A stretch of 64,000 bases of DNA. Origin: Spongilla lacustris. Its lineage: Eukaryota; Porifera; Demospongiae; Spongillida; Spongillidae. Location: positions 6,618,275 to 6,682,274 of the forward strand of contig OX442417.1 of assembly GCA_949361645.1 (NCBI GenBank), read 5' to 3'. Numbering within the stretch: the first letter of the stretch is position 1; each line of letters opens with the position of its first letter. Positions 42,801 to 53,975 of this stretch are shown one piece after another. Position numbers and translations under genes: made by a program. Below the pieces are notes generated by a model, which was not told the DNA's origin, did not search any database, and saw nothing but the letters and a program-made list of their open reading frames with translations.

Positions 42801-45228
42801 AGGATTAAGTTTTATTGTTGCATATCATATGTAACTTACTTCATAAATAGCGTGTTTATATTATTAAGTGTTATTACTGAAAATTATTAAAAGACAGAAC
42901 GAATTACACAACTCATAATATACATGTACTGTAAAAATAATTTGAGCACCAATTCATTTAATCAACATTCAACTTATTACAGAAATATACATTTTGGTGG
43001 AGTAAATCTTAGAAGCCTATGGTTTCTTTAAATGTCCGTCATAATGGCCAGTTATCAATTATGCTTTTGCAATTGCAAAGCACCATTCGTGCAATCAAAA
43101 TGAATGCTTGATAGCAACATACCTGCTGCTTATTCTGAAGACGATTCATATGTTGGTGTAGACAGTAATCAGAACAGCAAACAATACTATAGATTACGTT
43201 GTACCTCCTTAAATAAACGATACCCGTTAGAAAAGACGAGGCGGTATTATATCACAGTAACACTTACCCATGGCTTTTTCTGTATGTCCCAAAATATCCA
43301 GTCAACTGTTATTAATGACACTTCTTTGTTGCATTAGTAACTTACCCCCGTCTGAATTATTTGCAGCAAAGGCACGCATAGCAATCATGGTTCACAAATC
43401 ATCCCATTGATGTAACAGTTATTGGTAATACATTTTTGTTGTATCTGAAGCTTACCTTCTGAATTTTTTGTAGCATCGTCACGCGTAGCAATCATGCATG
43501 GAGCACAAATCATCCAGTAATGTATCTGTTATTAATAACACTTCCTTGTTGTATGTATAACTTACTTTCTGAATAATTCGCAGCAAAAGACATTTGTAAT
43601 AAGAATAGCATTACATATGGTAACAGTGCGAGGGAACATACATGAAATTGGTTGATAAGCAAGCATGTCTATGTGACTTGATTTAATACTATGACAATAA
43701 CCAGTATTCATGCAACATTGTGTGTTGAGTTAGTGATTATAGATTGTGCATTACATCAAGAACTTACTGGCGACTGCTTAACCGTGTTCATAGAGGACAT
43801 GAGTAAAATTATCAGAGTTATTATAGTTTCAAGGAATGCAACTTACTAGCTATATGATGGTGGTACACAGCAGTCGCAGTATTCAAAACATCCAGTAATG
43901 TTATAATCATACTTTTTGGTTGTTATATATAACCTACCCACTTAATTTTTTGCAGCAATAATGTGCAAACAAAAATTATCATTAACAGAAATCAATGATA
44001 TAATGTTCTCACTTACACACTTCACCAGTCCACAGGTCACACCATATATCAAGGAATTGGCAGATTCACAAGTAAAATAAACTCATCAGCCAAACCAAAA
44101 TACGCTTACTGTCTAATATGTTGGTTCAACATAGCATATTTGAATCATACATGTATATGTTCAGTCATATTATTACAGTGAACATTCACAAAAACTTACA
44201 CACTGCAAGGAAAAATGGTCAAAAGTCATGTGCATTAAACAGAACCACTAAAAGCACTTACACACTCTGATGCTTGCACCTGCATATTTTAAAAAGAGAA
44301 TGATTAAAATCACTGAATTCCTTTGACACCAAACACACACAAATTCCTAGCCATATTATCATGCATGACTGATTAATACTGCATGCTCCTGCAGCTGGGA
44401 TCTATAGTGTTGTTATGAATAAGCTTGCACCACAACACTAGTTATTATTCTGAGATGTAGAAGTGATATATTGGTTACAAAAGCAAATCCTTGAAGCATG
44501 GTTTCATTTTGGTGTGTGGGATGGGGTGGGGAGTGGCTGCTGACCTTAGCACCAAGGGCCTGGCCTTATACATGTTTGATGGAGTATTACTGGGCATGTG
44601 CTATGAGACAACAAAATGATTTACCAACTACATGTATATGTTCCACCAAGATCTTTCATACAAAAACCAGTTATATGTGCTACAGAATTTTTTTTTGGGG
44701 GGGGGGGGGGGGGCCTGGGAAAGGTGCCCATGCAGGGTGGCTGGTGCTCAAGAGCTCTGGTAATAATTCTTTTCATTTTCAAAAACGGAAGAATGTTTGA
44801 AAACAGATACCTGCTCTTTTAATTTGGGTAAATGCAGACAATTCATTCCTTGAGCAATTGGTGTCAAAAGACCCAGCAATCATCCCCAAACCCCCAACCC
44901 CAAATAAATAATCCCTTACAGCCTTCTTGTCCAAAAGAAATGGCTGTGTGCATGAGAGAATAGTAATATTCGCACAATGGCTTACATCTTCCTCTTTATG
45001 TCCATTAACTTTAACAGTCTCAGCTTGCATATAAGGTAACATCATATCTGAAAAGAGGCATTTTACCTTCACCTAGTTGGTCATTTCACATTTACTACCT
45101 TCAAGGTTTTCTAACTTTGACTGGTCATAAATTTTGTCCATATTTGTGTCCAAATCTGATCAAAGCATCAATCAAGATAACAGTCGAATGAACATACGCT
45201 AATAACAGTCCTTACCCCTCTGCATCAC
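39825..45228 (-). CDS. Micro-exon gene, copy A (partial exon model)
   Basis: No family recognised. On the minus strand, exons bounded by AG and GTAAG-type donors match copy B in position, length and frame. 5' block: 13 nt (45216-45228), 57 nt (45099-45155), 62 nt (44986-45047) and 24 nt (44920-44943), joining as VMQR-D, TNMDKIYDQS, MMLPYMQAETVKVNG and PFLLDKKA. Then 18 nt (44262-44279, VQASEC). A ladder follows: 44201-44203, 44110-44112, 44017-44019, 43938-43940, 43847-43849, 43768-43773, 43566-43568, 43456-43458, 43346-43351, 43268-43279, 43205-43207, 43123-43134, 42612-42635. Then 150 nt (40360-40509), 40293-40295, 40205-40213, 40115-40123, 39976-39978 and a terminal exon from 39879. Exon order is firm; which micro-exons join, and the final frame, are not. 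A 1.9 kb stretch absent from copy B splits it. Confidence 0.6.
39850..39879 (-). other. Terminal exon candidate, micro-exon gene copy A
   Basis: Best acceptor of the gene, TTCTACCTCTGCAG, with a clear pyrimidine tract. In phase 0 it encodes CKKNKPCCH then stop (copy B, 49707-49736: CQQNKPCCS then stop). In the phase carried over from the 150-nt exon it reads RRTNPAAI and ends at 39825-39827 (copy B: NKTNPAAPSISR, stop at 49694-49696). Both readings are open in both copies, so the frame is unresolved. Confidence 0.55.
40360..40509 (-). other. Longest exon of micro-exon gene copy A
   Basis: 150 nt between acceptor CCACACGCAG and donor GTAAGTTTTC. It is open in one frame over 49 codons (KIQFRIEKWLHASL, CKCPLDDRD, MDRVNPIS, LEMKPYR). 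Copy B (50236-50382) is 147 nt. It lacks exactly one codon (LLLHHLE becomes LLLHLE) and differs mainly by conservative or single changes, which is good evidence of coding. A second reading is possible: if the upstream ladder is in phase 0, the exon opens with TAA and would be 3' untranslated. Confidence 0.65.
40590..42500. other. 1.9 kb stretch in copy A that copy B lacks
   Basis: Copy B passes directly from the equivalent of 40590 to that of 42500. The extra DNA holds repeated CGGTTATTCGG words (40858-40990), three to four ACCGAGCATAAGCCCA units (about 42072-42215), and a plus-strand open stretch at about 42245-42432 (STVERTAKYEVKWTATSF...) of unknown origin ending in a stop. It is probably an insertion into copy A, but terminal repeats were not identified. 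Confidence 0.5.
44290..44900. other. Long intron-like gap in copy A with a poly-G run
   Basis: No exon pair could be matched confidently here. The poly-G run (about 44697-44714) and TGGGCCTGG-type words are followed by a reading KMKRIITRALE that is shared with copy B (52740-52790) and might mark another exon. Confidence 0.35.
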
Positions 45229-45623
45229 CTGTACGGGTAAGGTAGCATTTATATTAATACATGTATTATACTAAGATGACAGAAAAACTAGGTGTTATAC
45301 ACAAACAAATCCAAGGTCCAAATGGTTAGTAAAAGTCTTAATCTGCTGAGTAGGAAAGAAAATGAAGGTGTGGCCCCTGCTAGGGTGCATGAATACATCG
45401 GTAGCGTAACTAATGTGCAGTATCCAAATCTTTGGCACCACCTCAACTAATATTTTCGCAAAAGCATATAAATAAATAACACAGCTGCCTTGAACTAATT
45501 ATCTCATCCAATGAGTTGTGTGGGATTATTGACCAATCAGGTAAACTATCTGTCAAATGAGTGAGAGTTTGTTAACTATCACGTTTAATTCTACACATGG
45601 CGAAGAAGTGAATCATAGTTTGC

Positions 45624-46420
45624 TTGTTATTGACTTGCACTCATCACTTATTTATGGTTACACCTTGCTTGCCCTGTTTTCCATTAAGAGTTGCGCGCCT
45701 TTCCAAGTTAGCAGCACGACATTTTGGACTTGAAATCAAAATACCTCACGCTCTATTGTCACACGCGCGTGCTAATTGGCGAACGACGGCGGGTTTACCC
45801 GCAAATAATTTTACCCTCCCGGATGTTCTACATGTAACTGAGCGGTACTATTGGAAAGAAATGACTAAGGATGTATATCGTCCTTCTGTGATATCACAGA
45901 TATTTGGAGGTAACATATACCTACTTGCTGGTCTTAAGAAGTATCACAGTAACCAACTTGAAAAAGTAAACATGATAACATCTCGAGTGAATACAGTATG
46001 TGCATTCTTATGCTGGTATACCAGTTTTATTCAGTTCATATGGAGTATGCAACAGGTAGCAGCAGAACATCAACTTGTGCAGCAACTACTGCCATTACAA
46101 ACGACAACTCAAAAAAAAAAATGATGAGCTGGTAGAAACAAAATCAGCCAAGGCATTACTCATCATACCTATTGTAACAACAGCTTTGCATGAGCAGAAG
46201 CTGCATGAAATTGGATATATGTAATGATCATGCTGCACTAATCAAGAATATAACAAAATTTGGCCTGCAAGTGAGCATAAATGTACCCTTAGATGGAAAC
46301 TGCTTGTATATGGCTGTTTGTGATCAACTGATGAGAGCGCTTGGAGAGTGCAAGCAACACCTGAGTCTATGAAAAGAAGTTGTTAACTAATCTACATGAA
46401 GTGCAATCCTTTAACAGTAA
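45624..46420 (+). pseudogene. Unrecognised gene remnant with an OTU-like motif
   Basis: The plus strand is open from 45624 (RLSKLAARHFGLEIKI..., DVLHVTERYYWKEMTKDVYR) to a poly-A stretch near 46120. After frame breaks it continues as FGLQVSINVPLDGNCLYMAV-CDQL at about 46258-46330. DGNCLYMAV is the catalytic Asp/Cys block of OTU-type cysteine proteases. Only the first part (RLSKLAARHFG) has a partner in duplicated segment B (53740-53790), where it is also broken. It lies antisense inside the presumed first intron of micro-exon gene copy A. Confidence 0.5.
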
Positions 46421-46824
46421 GTTTTAGCACGGCTAGTCAGCTACATAACTTTAACTGACAAACATGACTTGACAGCCTAATGGGATTCCCTTCTTCAGCT
46501 TTATTGAGTATTTTCAATCGTAATTTGGCCCATCCGAGCCAAAGTTAACCGCAAGGTTAATTACTGTCACGCAGCGGTTATACATGATTGCCAAACCTTA
46601 ACCACGGTCCCACGGTTAACAATTTCACCGTTAACGGCCCTGCCAGCCATACATGTAAATACAATATCAAGACGTATGCCCGCATATTGCCAGTATGTAT
46701 AAAGTTACGTCTGAGGAACACAGTGGTATGCACTATTAATATCGTCTCAGTAATCAAGTGATATAGATACTGACTTATATCGTGAGGTGCAGGACAATGC
46801 ATGCAAGTTCTCGTGCTGACTTAC

Positions 46825-46908
46825 CATCTCAGAATTATGGACACGAGGACGAGCCAGGGCCGCTGGAAGGGCCGCCAGAACAGCAAGCAAAGCCAATTCT
46901 TTTAGCAT
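46825..46908 (-). other. Signal-peptide exon, probable first coding exon of copy A
   Basis: 28 codons on the minus strand starting ATG and ending ...HNSEM, directly followed by GTAAGTC. The peptide MLKELALLAVLAALPAALA is a textbook secretion signal. The exon ends in phase 0, as the 13-nt exon at 45216-45228 requires, and it carries the same AG-ATG-GTAAGT ending as the micro-exons. The link over a 1.6 kb intron is inferred. No equivalent was found upstream of copy B. Confidence 0.6.
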
Positions 46909-46909
46909 C

Positions 46910-47984
46910 GTTGTTAGTCCTGACCTGAATGAATAAATAAGGTGGCGTAACGTATTTATTGGAAAAAAATCTCCGCAATACAGCCGAATATTTATTGTCG
47001 TGCAAGCACGTGATACCATAGCAAAATAAATAACCGATTTTACAAATGATTGAAACCTACATTCTGATACGTTGCAGTCTGTATTATACCAGACGTTCAT
47101 TTACAGATGGTTCCGCTGATGCCATTAAAACTATTTAACGCTTTTAACAAAACAGAATACAAAATCGAGTAATGCGTAGTGTGGTAACCCACACCCCCCA
47201 CCCCCACCCCTATGATTCCTTGTATCTTCCTTCTTTTTATTTTGATTTTAAGCTGTACAATTAAAGGTCCGTCACAATTCTTCTTACTGAGTACATAAAA
47301 TTGTGAGATACATAGCACATCAGTAAGGTGCAGTAAGGGGGGGGGGGGGGGGAGGAGAGGAGTGGGGTGGGGGGGTATGAATTTATCAATGAGTCCCTCA
47401 AGTCACAGAGCAGTTAATAAGTTGACAGGTTTAATAATGCATTGGTACAAGTACAAGTGTAATGAAACTTCAGATATCATGCACAAACACCCAGTGATTG
47501 CATATCCTTAACTCTCCCATCACAGACTGGCAATGGCTTTACCTTGTCTGTGACCAGGTCAGAAACCAAAACTGTTTGCCACCCCCTCCCCCCCCGAAGG
47601 TATTTGCAAAGTCTTCCAGAAGTGCAACAATCAACCTATCAATTGATGGACCTATATGAGAATTCTGTTGGTAGAAATCAGTCATATCCACGTGGTATGA
47701 GCTACAATGCAGCAAAGAGCTACTGTATATCAACTTGTGGGGACCTTGGTACCAACCATATTGGGGTATTGGGATGTTATGTCATGCATCATTGAGATTT
47801 CTTGCAGGAAGTCAGTAAAACACATGATCATATACCAGTATGTAGTCCTGGTAGATGCATTTATACATTACTAATCATAATTAGGTAATGACTCTCTAAT
47901 AGCTTAGCTTGCATGATTATATAGGGTAAAAATTGGTTGACGAAGCACTGCACACAATGTACAAACATGTCACCCTATTACCTT
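46910..47984. other. Non-coding spacer between duplicated segments A and B
   Basis: Contains poly-G/GT-rich patches near 47190-47215 and 47338-47375. A short CCACCCCCTCCCCCCCC stretch lies at 47580. No gene supported. Confidence 0.45.
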
Positions 47985-48629
47985 CCCACATGTGGATATA
48001 GTATAAATGTAGGTTGCACTCGCTAATAAATTAGAATTGATGATGCAGAAAAGCTACCTATGGTATTTGCTCCTAACGTGATGTATCCTTACAAGGTTCC
48101 TCTCTGTCGCTGTCACACAGACATCTTCTATTTATCAGACTTCAATATACACATGTACAATGAAGAGGCATCACAAAGTAATCAGTTCGATGAAAAAAAG
48201 TATAAAACATATGTCGGTTCATGGAACTTGGGTTACAATATGACTGCTGCCATCGGTACCATTAGAAGGAGCAGCGGTAGCATGTATGTAGCCTGGCCAC
48301 TCACCAGCCAGTGGGAAACCAGGCCTATGTGTAAATGGAGAACCAGATGTACACACTGGCAGGGGTGGTTGCCCTAAAGTTGACAGAACCATTAGAGAGT
48401 TGCATGGCTGCACGTGACAATGGGTTGAACCTAGATCACCTCAGAAAATCATTCCCCAATGAGGCTGTCACCATGAATGGGTACCTGTAGTTCAGTATTC
48501 AGACTGTCAGCAGTGGTCCTTCTTGGATAGTGGGCCGAGGTACGACTTCTCCCTGTACTGTAACTGGTGTTGGCCTTTTCCTGCATGGACCGTTGATTGG
48601 TCTTCTTCAACTGTTGGACTTCTCCCTGT
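47985..48629. repeat. Start of duplicated segment B
   Basis: Counterpart of 38840-39540, with the same proline-rich minus-strand reading (48219-48413). Ends where second-family RLE DNA interrupts the match. Confidence 0.6.
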
Positions 48630-49320
48630 TCAGGCCGGGTACCACCCATTCATATTGGAGGATTTCTTTCCTTATATAACAATAATTACAAAACATTAAA
48701 CATTATAATTATACAATACAACAAAAATTATAGAAAAAACTCTTCATATTCACTGTCCACCTTCATTTTCCCCAAAAAGGAAGCTGCATTGCCCCGTTGG
48801 ACAGCAACTCTCTCAACTGTCCTTGGTCCAAACACTCCTGTTGTCTCTGTTACCACTGGAGTGAAAAAGGGGCATGAGTCAAGGTGTTTATATCTCCGCA
48901 TCTTCATTTCTTCTGCCTGTTGAGCAACTGCTCCAACTTGCTGTGCAGCAATTGCAGAGTAAGATGGTGCAAAAGAATAATCTGGATACGTTGCACCCCT
49001 CATTAGAAGTCAGCCACACTTCCAAGGGACAATTCATACACCATCAGGTCACTTCCCATCAGAGCGATAAAGACCTGAAGGCTCCAGACGTGATGGAACA
49101 TGTGATGCAACAATAAAACTCTGTGTACGATATCGTTGACAGCTAAATGGTGGTGGTGGGGCCCTGCCCTCTTTATGCAGCTTAAGCCATGTGTGGCTAA
49201 CTGAGACATCTGTGCCCCACAGTATTGGCAGGTATGGCTTCGACATTGAGGTTCACATTGGCCATTTTTTTGTCTTGATTTTAGTACGAATGGTTCATGG
49301 TATAATTCTATTGACACAGT
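48630..49320 (-). pseudogene. Second-family RLE retroelement remnant inside segment B
   Basis: The minus strand gives CQYCGAQMSQLATHGLSC-KRAG (CCHC knuckle), then YRSDGK, PDGV and IVPWKCG (nuclease RPDG-type motif, broken by stops). Then come ATYPDYSFAPSYSAIAAQQ, FFTPVVTETTGVFG and RVAVQRGNAASFLG, with a stop at about 48728. Order and spacing match the C-terminal half of a common invertebrate RLE element. Segment A has no counterpart, since its sequence runs straight across, so it inserted after the duplication or was lost from A. Confidence 0.75.
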
Positions 49321-49693
49321 ATCACAATCATAACGATGTATAGTACATTTTAAAAATCAACTTGAAAAAAAGTGCACCTATCAAAGCATGGGCAATATCA
49401 CTATATGGCCGCTGCATGCAAATGTGTACACTCTGCGCAACAGTATCAGTATGCATGTGTATGGTGCTAATTGCATCTGCTGAATCTTAGTAAATTACTA
49501 CTTGTATATCTCCGTGCTTCTCCGTCTATTCCCGTGCACCTTTGTATCGCGATACGACAAAAACATATCAGTCGCAATATATCGCAATATTAAATATATC
49601 GCATATCACAATATATCGCGTCAGCCCTGGATATGATATAAATCGCAAAGCGCTATGCTAGCTAATCAGTCATAATCTCTGAGTCATTTGTCG

Positions 49694-52600
49694 TTATCTT
49701 GAAATGCTAGGAGCAGCAGGGTTTGTTTTGTTGACACTGTAGAGGTAGAAGATTTTATACGTTGCTACACACACGTACAAGAGCACGATGGGCACACACA
49801 TATGTGTATATGTATGCGTACCACTTACACACTGCATGCCAGCACGAATGATGAAGAGATACCGGTTATATTCAAGGTGCATAATGGAGAAAAGATATAA
49901 ACATATATCAATAGTATGGCATATATAAGTATAGAGGTTACATTTATATAGATAGCACGTGCACCTTATTACTTACAGTGGATGGCTGACATACATCATT
50001 CCAATGCATGTATTTGATCACAGCGGGAGGAGTGAGTGCAAGATGAGTACATGCAGGTCAAGGCAATAAATGAGACTTACGCCAATACACTGATGATCAT
50101 AAACAGTCGACAACATTGAAAAATGAATCCACGTATAGCAACACTCGATAGACTACATTGATACTTACAATCTTCATGTTTTGGTAGAGATAATTTCAAA
50201 GTTAATAGGTTACAAGTAAAATGTTGAGAACTTACATCCTATGTGGTTTCATTTCAAGGTGTAACAGTAATGAGATGGGATTAACGCGATCCATACCTCG
50301 ATCGGCAAGTGGACACTTACAGCTGCCTGCGAATTTTGAAAGTGATGCATGTAACCACTTTTCAATGCGGAACTGAATCTTACTGCGTGTGGTTAAGGTC
50401 AACTACCGAAAATTTTTGTCCTTACGGCCTACCGGTTATCCGATATACCATTAAGTAACCGCGGTAAGACATGCACCGGCTTGTTTTGTGTTGTTGAAGG
50501 AATTTCAATAACAGGTGTTTTACCTACATGTACTGATAATAACAATAGGCTCGAAACCATATACAATGTATATACCGATATAGTTGACCCATCGTTTGCA
50601 TGAATACTACTTCTAATACATGAAACACTTACATGTACCACGTGTAGCGGCTTCATCTGTATCTGTGTGTTTAGACCAAAATGATGATAAATTACATTAT
50701 TGTATATAATTGATGAAGGTGAAACTCAAGATGTGTATAGGTAATTATGTTCCCTTCCTTCATTTTGCTGATGCATGTTTAGGTGCGTATAATAAATGCG
50801 CATATCTATCTTGCTGTTGCTGTTTTGTTATCAACAGTTCATTAAATCAACCACTTCAAATGCCTTCAAATAAAAGGATTAAGTTTTATTGTTGCATATC
50901 ATGTGTAACTTACTTCATAAATAGCGTGTGTATATCATTTTATTAGTGTTATTACTGAATACTTATTATTAAAAAGGCAGAATGAATTGCACAACTCATA
51001 ATATACATGTACTGTAATAATTTGAGCACCAATTCATTTCATCGACATTCAACTTTTACAGAAATCTTTTTTGGTGATGACATTTTGGTGGAGTAATCTG
51101 AGAAGCCTATGGTTTCTTTATCGTTCAAATGTCCGTCATAATGGCCAGCTATCAATTATGCTTTAAGCAATTGCAAAGCACCATTTGTGCAATCAAAATG
51201 AATGCATGATAACAACGTACCTGCTGCTTATACTGAAGACGATTCATATGTTGGTGTAGACAGTAATCAGAACAGAAAACAATTCTATAGTTTACGCTGT
51301 ACCTTCTTAAAGAAATGATACCAGTTAGAAAAGACTAGGAGGTATTATTTCACAGCAACACTTACCCTTGGGTTTTTCTGTACGTCCCAAAATACCGAGT
51401 CAACTGTTATTAATGACACTTCTTTGTTGCATTAGTAACTTACATTCTGAATTTTTTGTAGCAAAGTCACGCGTAGCAATCATGGTGCATAAATCATCCC
51501 GGAGATGTTGATAACACTTCCTTTTTGTATGCATAACTTACATGCTGAATAATTCGCCGCATTCCAAAAGACATTTAGATTGAAAATAAGAATATTTACT
51601 TTTAATTACAGGCTGTATTACATATGGTAACAGTGCATGGGAACATATATGAAATAGGTTGATAAGCAAGCATGTCATTGTGACTTGACTTAATACTATG
51701 ACATTAACCAGTATTCATGCAACATTGTGTGTTGAATTAGTGATTATCGATTCTGCATTACATCAAGAACTTACCGGCAACTGCTTCACCGTGTTCATAG
51801 AGGACATGAGTACAAATATCAGAGTTATTATAGTTTCAAGGTATGCAACTTACTCGCTATATGATGGTGGCACACAGCAATCGTAGTATTCAAAACATCC
51901 AGTAATGTTATAAATATACTTTTTGGATGTTTTATATAACCTACCCACTTTATTGTTTGCAGCAATAATGTGCCGACAAAAATTATCATTAACAGAAATC
52001 AATGATATAATGTTCTCACTTACACACTTCACCAGTCCACAGGTCACACCATATCAAGGAATTGGCAGATTCACAAGTAAAATAAGCTCATCAGCCAAAC
52101 CAACATAAGCTTACTGTCTAATGTGTTGGTTCAACGAGCATATTTGATGTATATGTTCAGTCATATTATTACAGTGACACTTCACATAAACTTACGCACT
52201 GCAAGGGTAAATGGTCAAAAGTAGTGAACTTTCATGCGCATTAAATAGAACCACAAAAAAACTTACACACCATGATGCTTGCATCTTCACCTGTCAAAAC
52301 GAGAATCATTAAAATAATAGGATTCCTTGGACACCAAACATACATTTCTGCAGACAAATCCCCAGCCAGTACCCACCATATTATATCATGCATGATTATT
52401 ACTGCATGCTCCTGTGTCATTATGAATAAGCTTGCACCATAACACTGGTTATTATTCTGTGATGTAGAAGGGATATTAGATTACAAAAGCAAATCCACGA
52501 AGCATGTGTTTTGTATTGGGTGTGTTGGGTGGGATGGGTATAGGCTGCTGACTCTGGCACCAAATGCCTGGCCTAATATGCTTTTCGATGGAGTATACTG

Positions 52601-53306
52601 ACTGGGCTTGTGCCCTGGGATAACAAAATAATATCGACTACATGTATATGTTTCAAGATCTTTCATAGAAAAACCAGCTCTTTGGTGATAGTTTTTTTTT
52701 GGGAGGGGGGGAGTGCTTGGGAAAGGTTTTTCCCAGGGTGACTGGTTCTCGAGAGCTCTGGTAATGATTCTTTTCATTTTCAACAAAGGAGGAAGATAAG
52801 GAAGATAGGAGGATAAAGAGAAATAAGGTTTGACAACAGCTTCCTGCTCTTTTCACTTGTATACATGCAGACAATTCATCCCTTTAGCATTTGGTCTTAA
52901 AAGACTACAGGCAGTCATCCCCCTTCCCACCCCCACAAATAAATAGTTGCTTACAGTCTGCATGTCCAAAAGAAATGGCTGCGTGCATGAGAGTGAGAGA
53001 ATAGTAATATTTAGACAGCTCGCAAATCAACAGTGGCTTACATCTTCCTTTTTCTGTCCATTAACTTTAACAATCTCCGCTTGTGTATAAGGTAACGTCA
53101 TATCTGAAAAGAGACTTGTCACCTTCATCCAGTTTGTGATGTGATTGTCCATACATCAGCCATTTACATGTATTACCTTTAAGGTTTTCTACATTTGACT
53201 GGTCATAAATTTTGTCCATATTTGTGCCCAAATCTGATCGAAGCATCAATCAAGATAACAGTAGAATGAACATACGCTAATAAGAGGCCTTACCACTCTG
53301 CATTAC
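49694..53306 (-). CDS. Micro-exon gene, copy B (partial exon model)
   Basis: Paralogue of copy A on the same strand. Matching exons: 53294-53306 (13 nt), 53177-53233 (57), 53042-53103 (62), 52955-52978 (24, PFLLDMQT), 52267-52290 (24, VKMQASWC), 52196-52198 (TGC, Cys, where A has TGT). A ladder follows, including 51366-51377 (KNPR) and 51221-51232 (YKQQ). Then come 50633-50656 (MKPLHVVH, identical to A), 50236-50382 (147 nt), 50169-50171, 50081-50089 and 49977-49985 (both identical to A), 49829-49831, and a terminal exon from 49736. In the 5' block the frames join as VMQS-D, TNMDKIYDQS and MTLPYTQAEIVKVNG. A Cys-rich block at about 51858-51910 (ITGCFEYYDCC) is also conserved. No signal-peptide exon was located. 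Confidence 0.6.
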
Positions 53307-53689
53307 CTGTATGGGTAAGGTAGCATTTATATTAATACATGTATTATACTAAGATGACAGAAAAAAACACAAACAAATCCAAGGTCCAAATTGTTAGTAA
53401 AAGTCTTAATCTGCATGAGTAGGAAAGAAAATTAAGGTGTGGCCCCAGCTAGGGTGCATGAATACATCGGTAGAGTAAAGAATGTGTAGTATCCAAATCT
53501 TTGACTCAACCTCAACTAAGATTTTCGTAAAAGCATATAAATAAATAACACAGCGCTGCCTTGAATTAATCATCCCATCCAATCAGTTGTGTAGGATTAT
53601 TGACCAATCAGGTAAATGATCTGTCCACTGAGTGAGAGTTTGTTAACTATCACGTTTATTTCTATGCATGGCGAAGAAGTGAATCATAG

Positions 53690-53975
53690 TTTGCTTGTTA
53701 TTGACTTGCACTTGTCACTTATTTGTGGTTATGCCTTGCTTGCACGCCTTTCCAAGTTAGCAGCCCGGCATTTTGGACACATTTTGGACTTGATATCAAA
53801 TTACCGAGTGTTGTCAATGGATTGCGGGTTTTGTTGTCATTCTCAAATAACTGCACGTGCGAAGGGGGCCTCGAAAACGAAGGAATGGGACTCTGAGGGT
53901 GGTAACCTGAATCAGGATGCACCATTATTTCTGCATGACGCTTTCGATGAAATAACGGGTTTATTGCATTGAGAG
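53690..53975 (+). pseudogene. Partner of the 45624 gene remnant in segment B
   Basis: AGAAGTGAATCATAGTTTGC then ATTGACTTGCACTTGTCACT match 45606-45650. RLSKLAARHFG is conserved, then similarity stops within about 60 bases. This is the distal end of the A/B duplication. Confidence 0.5.

Noticed and set aside
43090..44120. Plus-strand gene using CTTAC as branch points and TTTTTGCAG/TTTTTGTAG as acceptors
   Set aside because: Some sites fit, but most CTTAC copies are part of ACTTAC (a perfect minus-strand donor), and no plus-strand frame is conserved between segments A and B.
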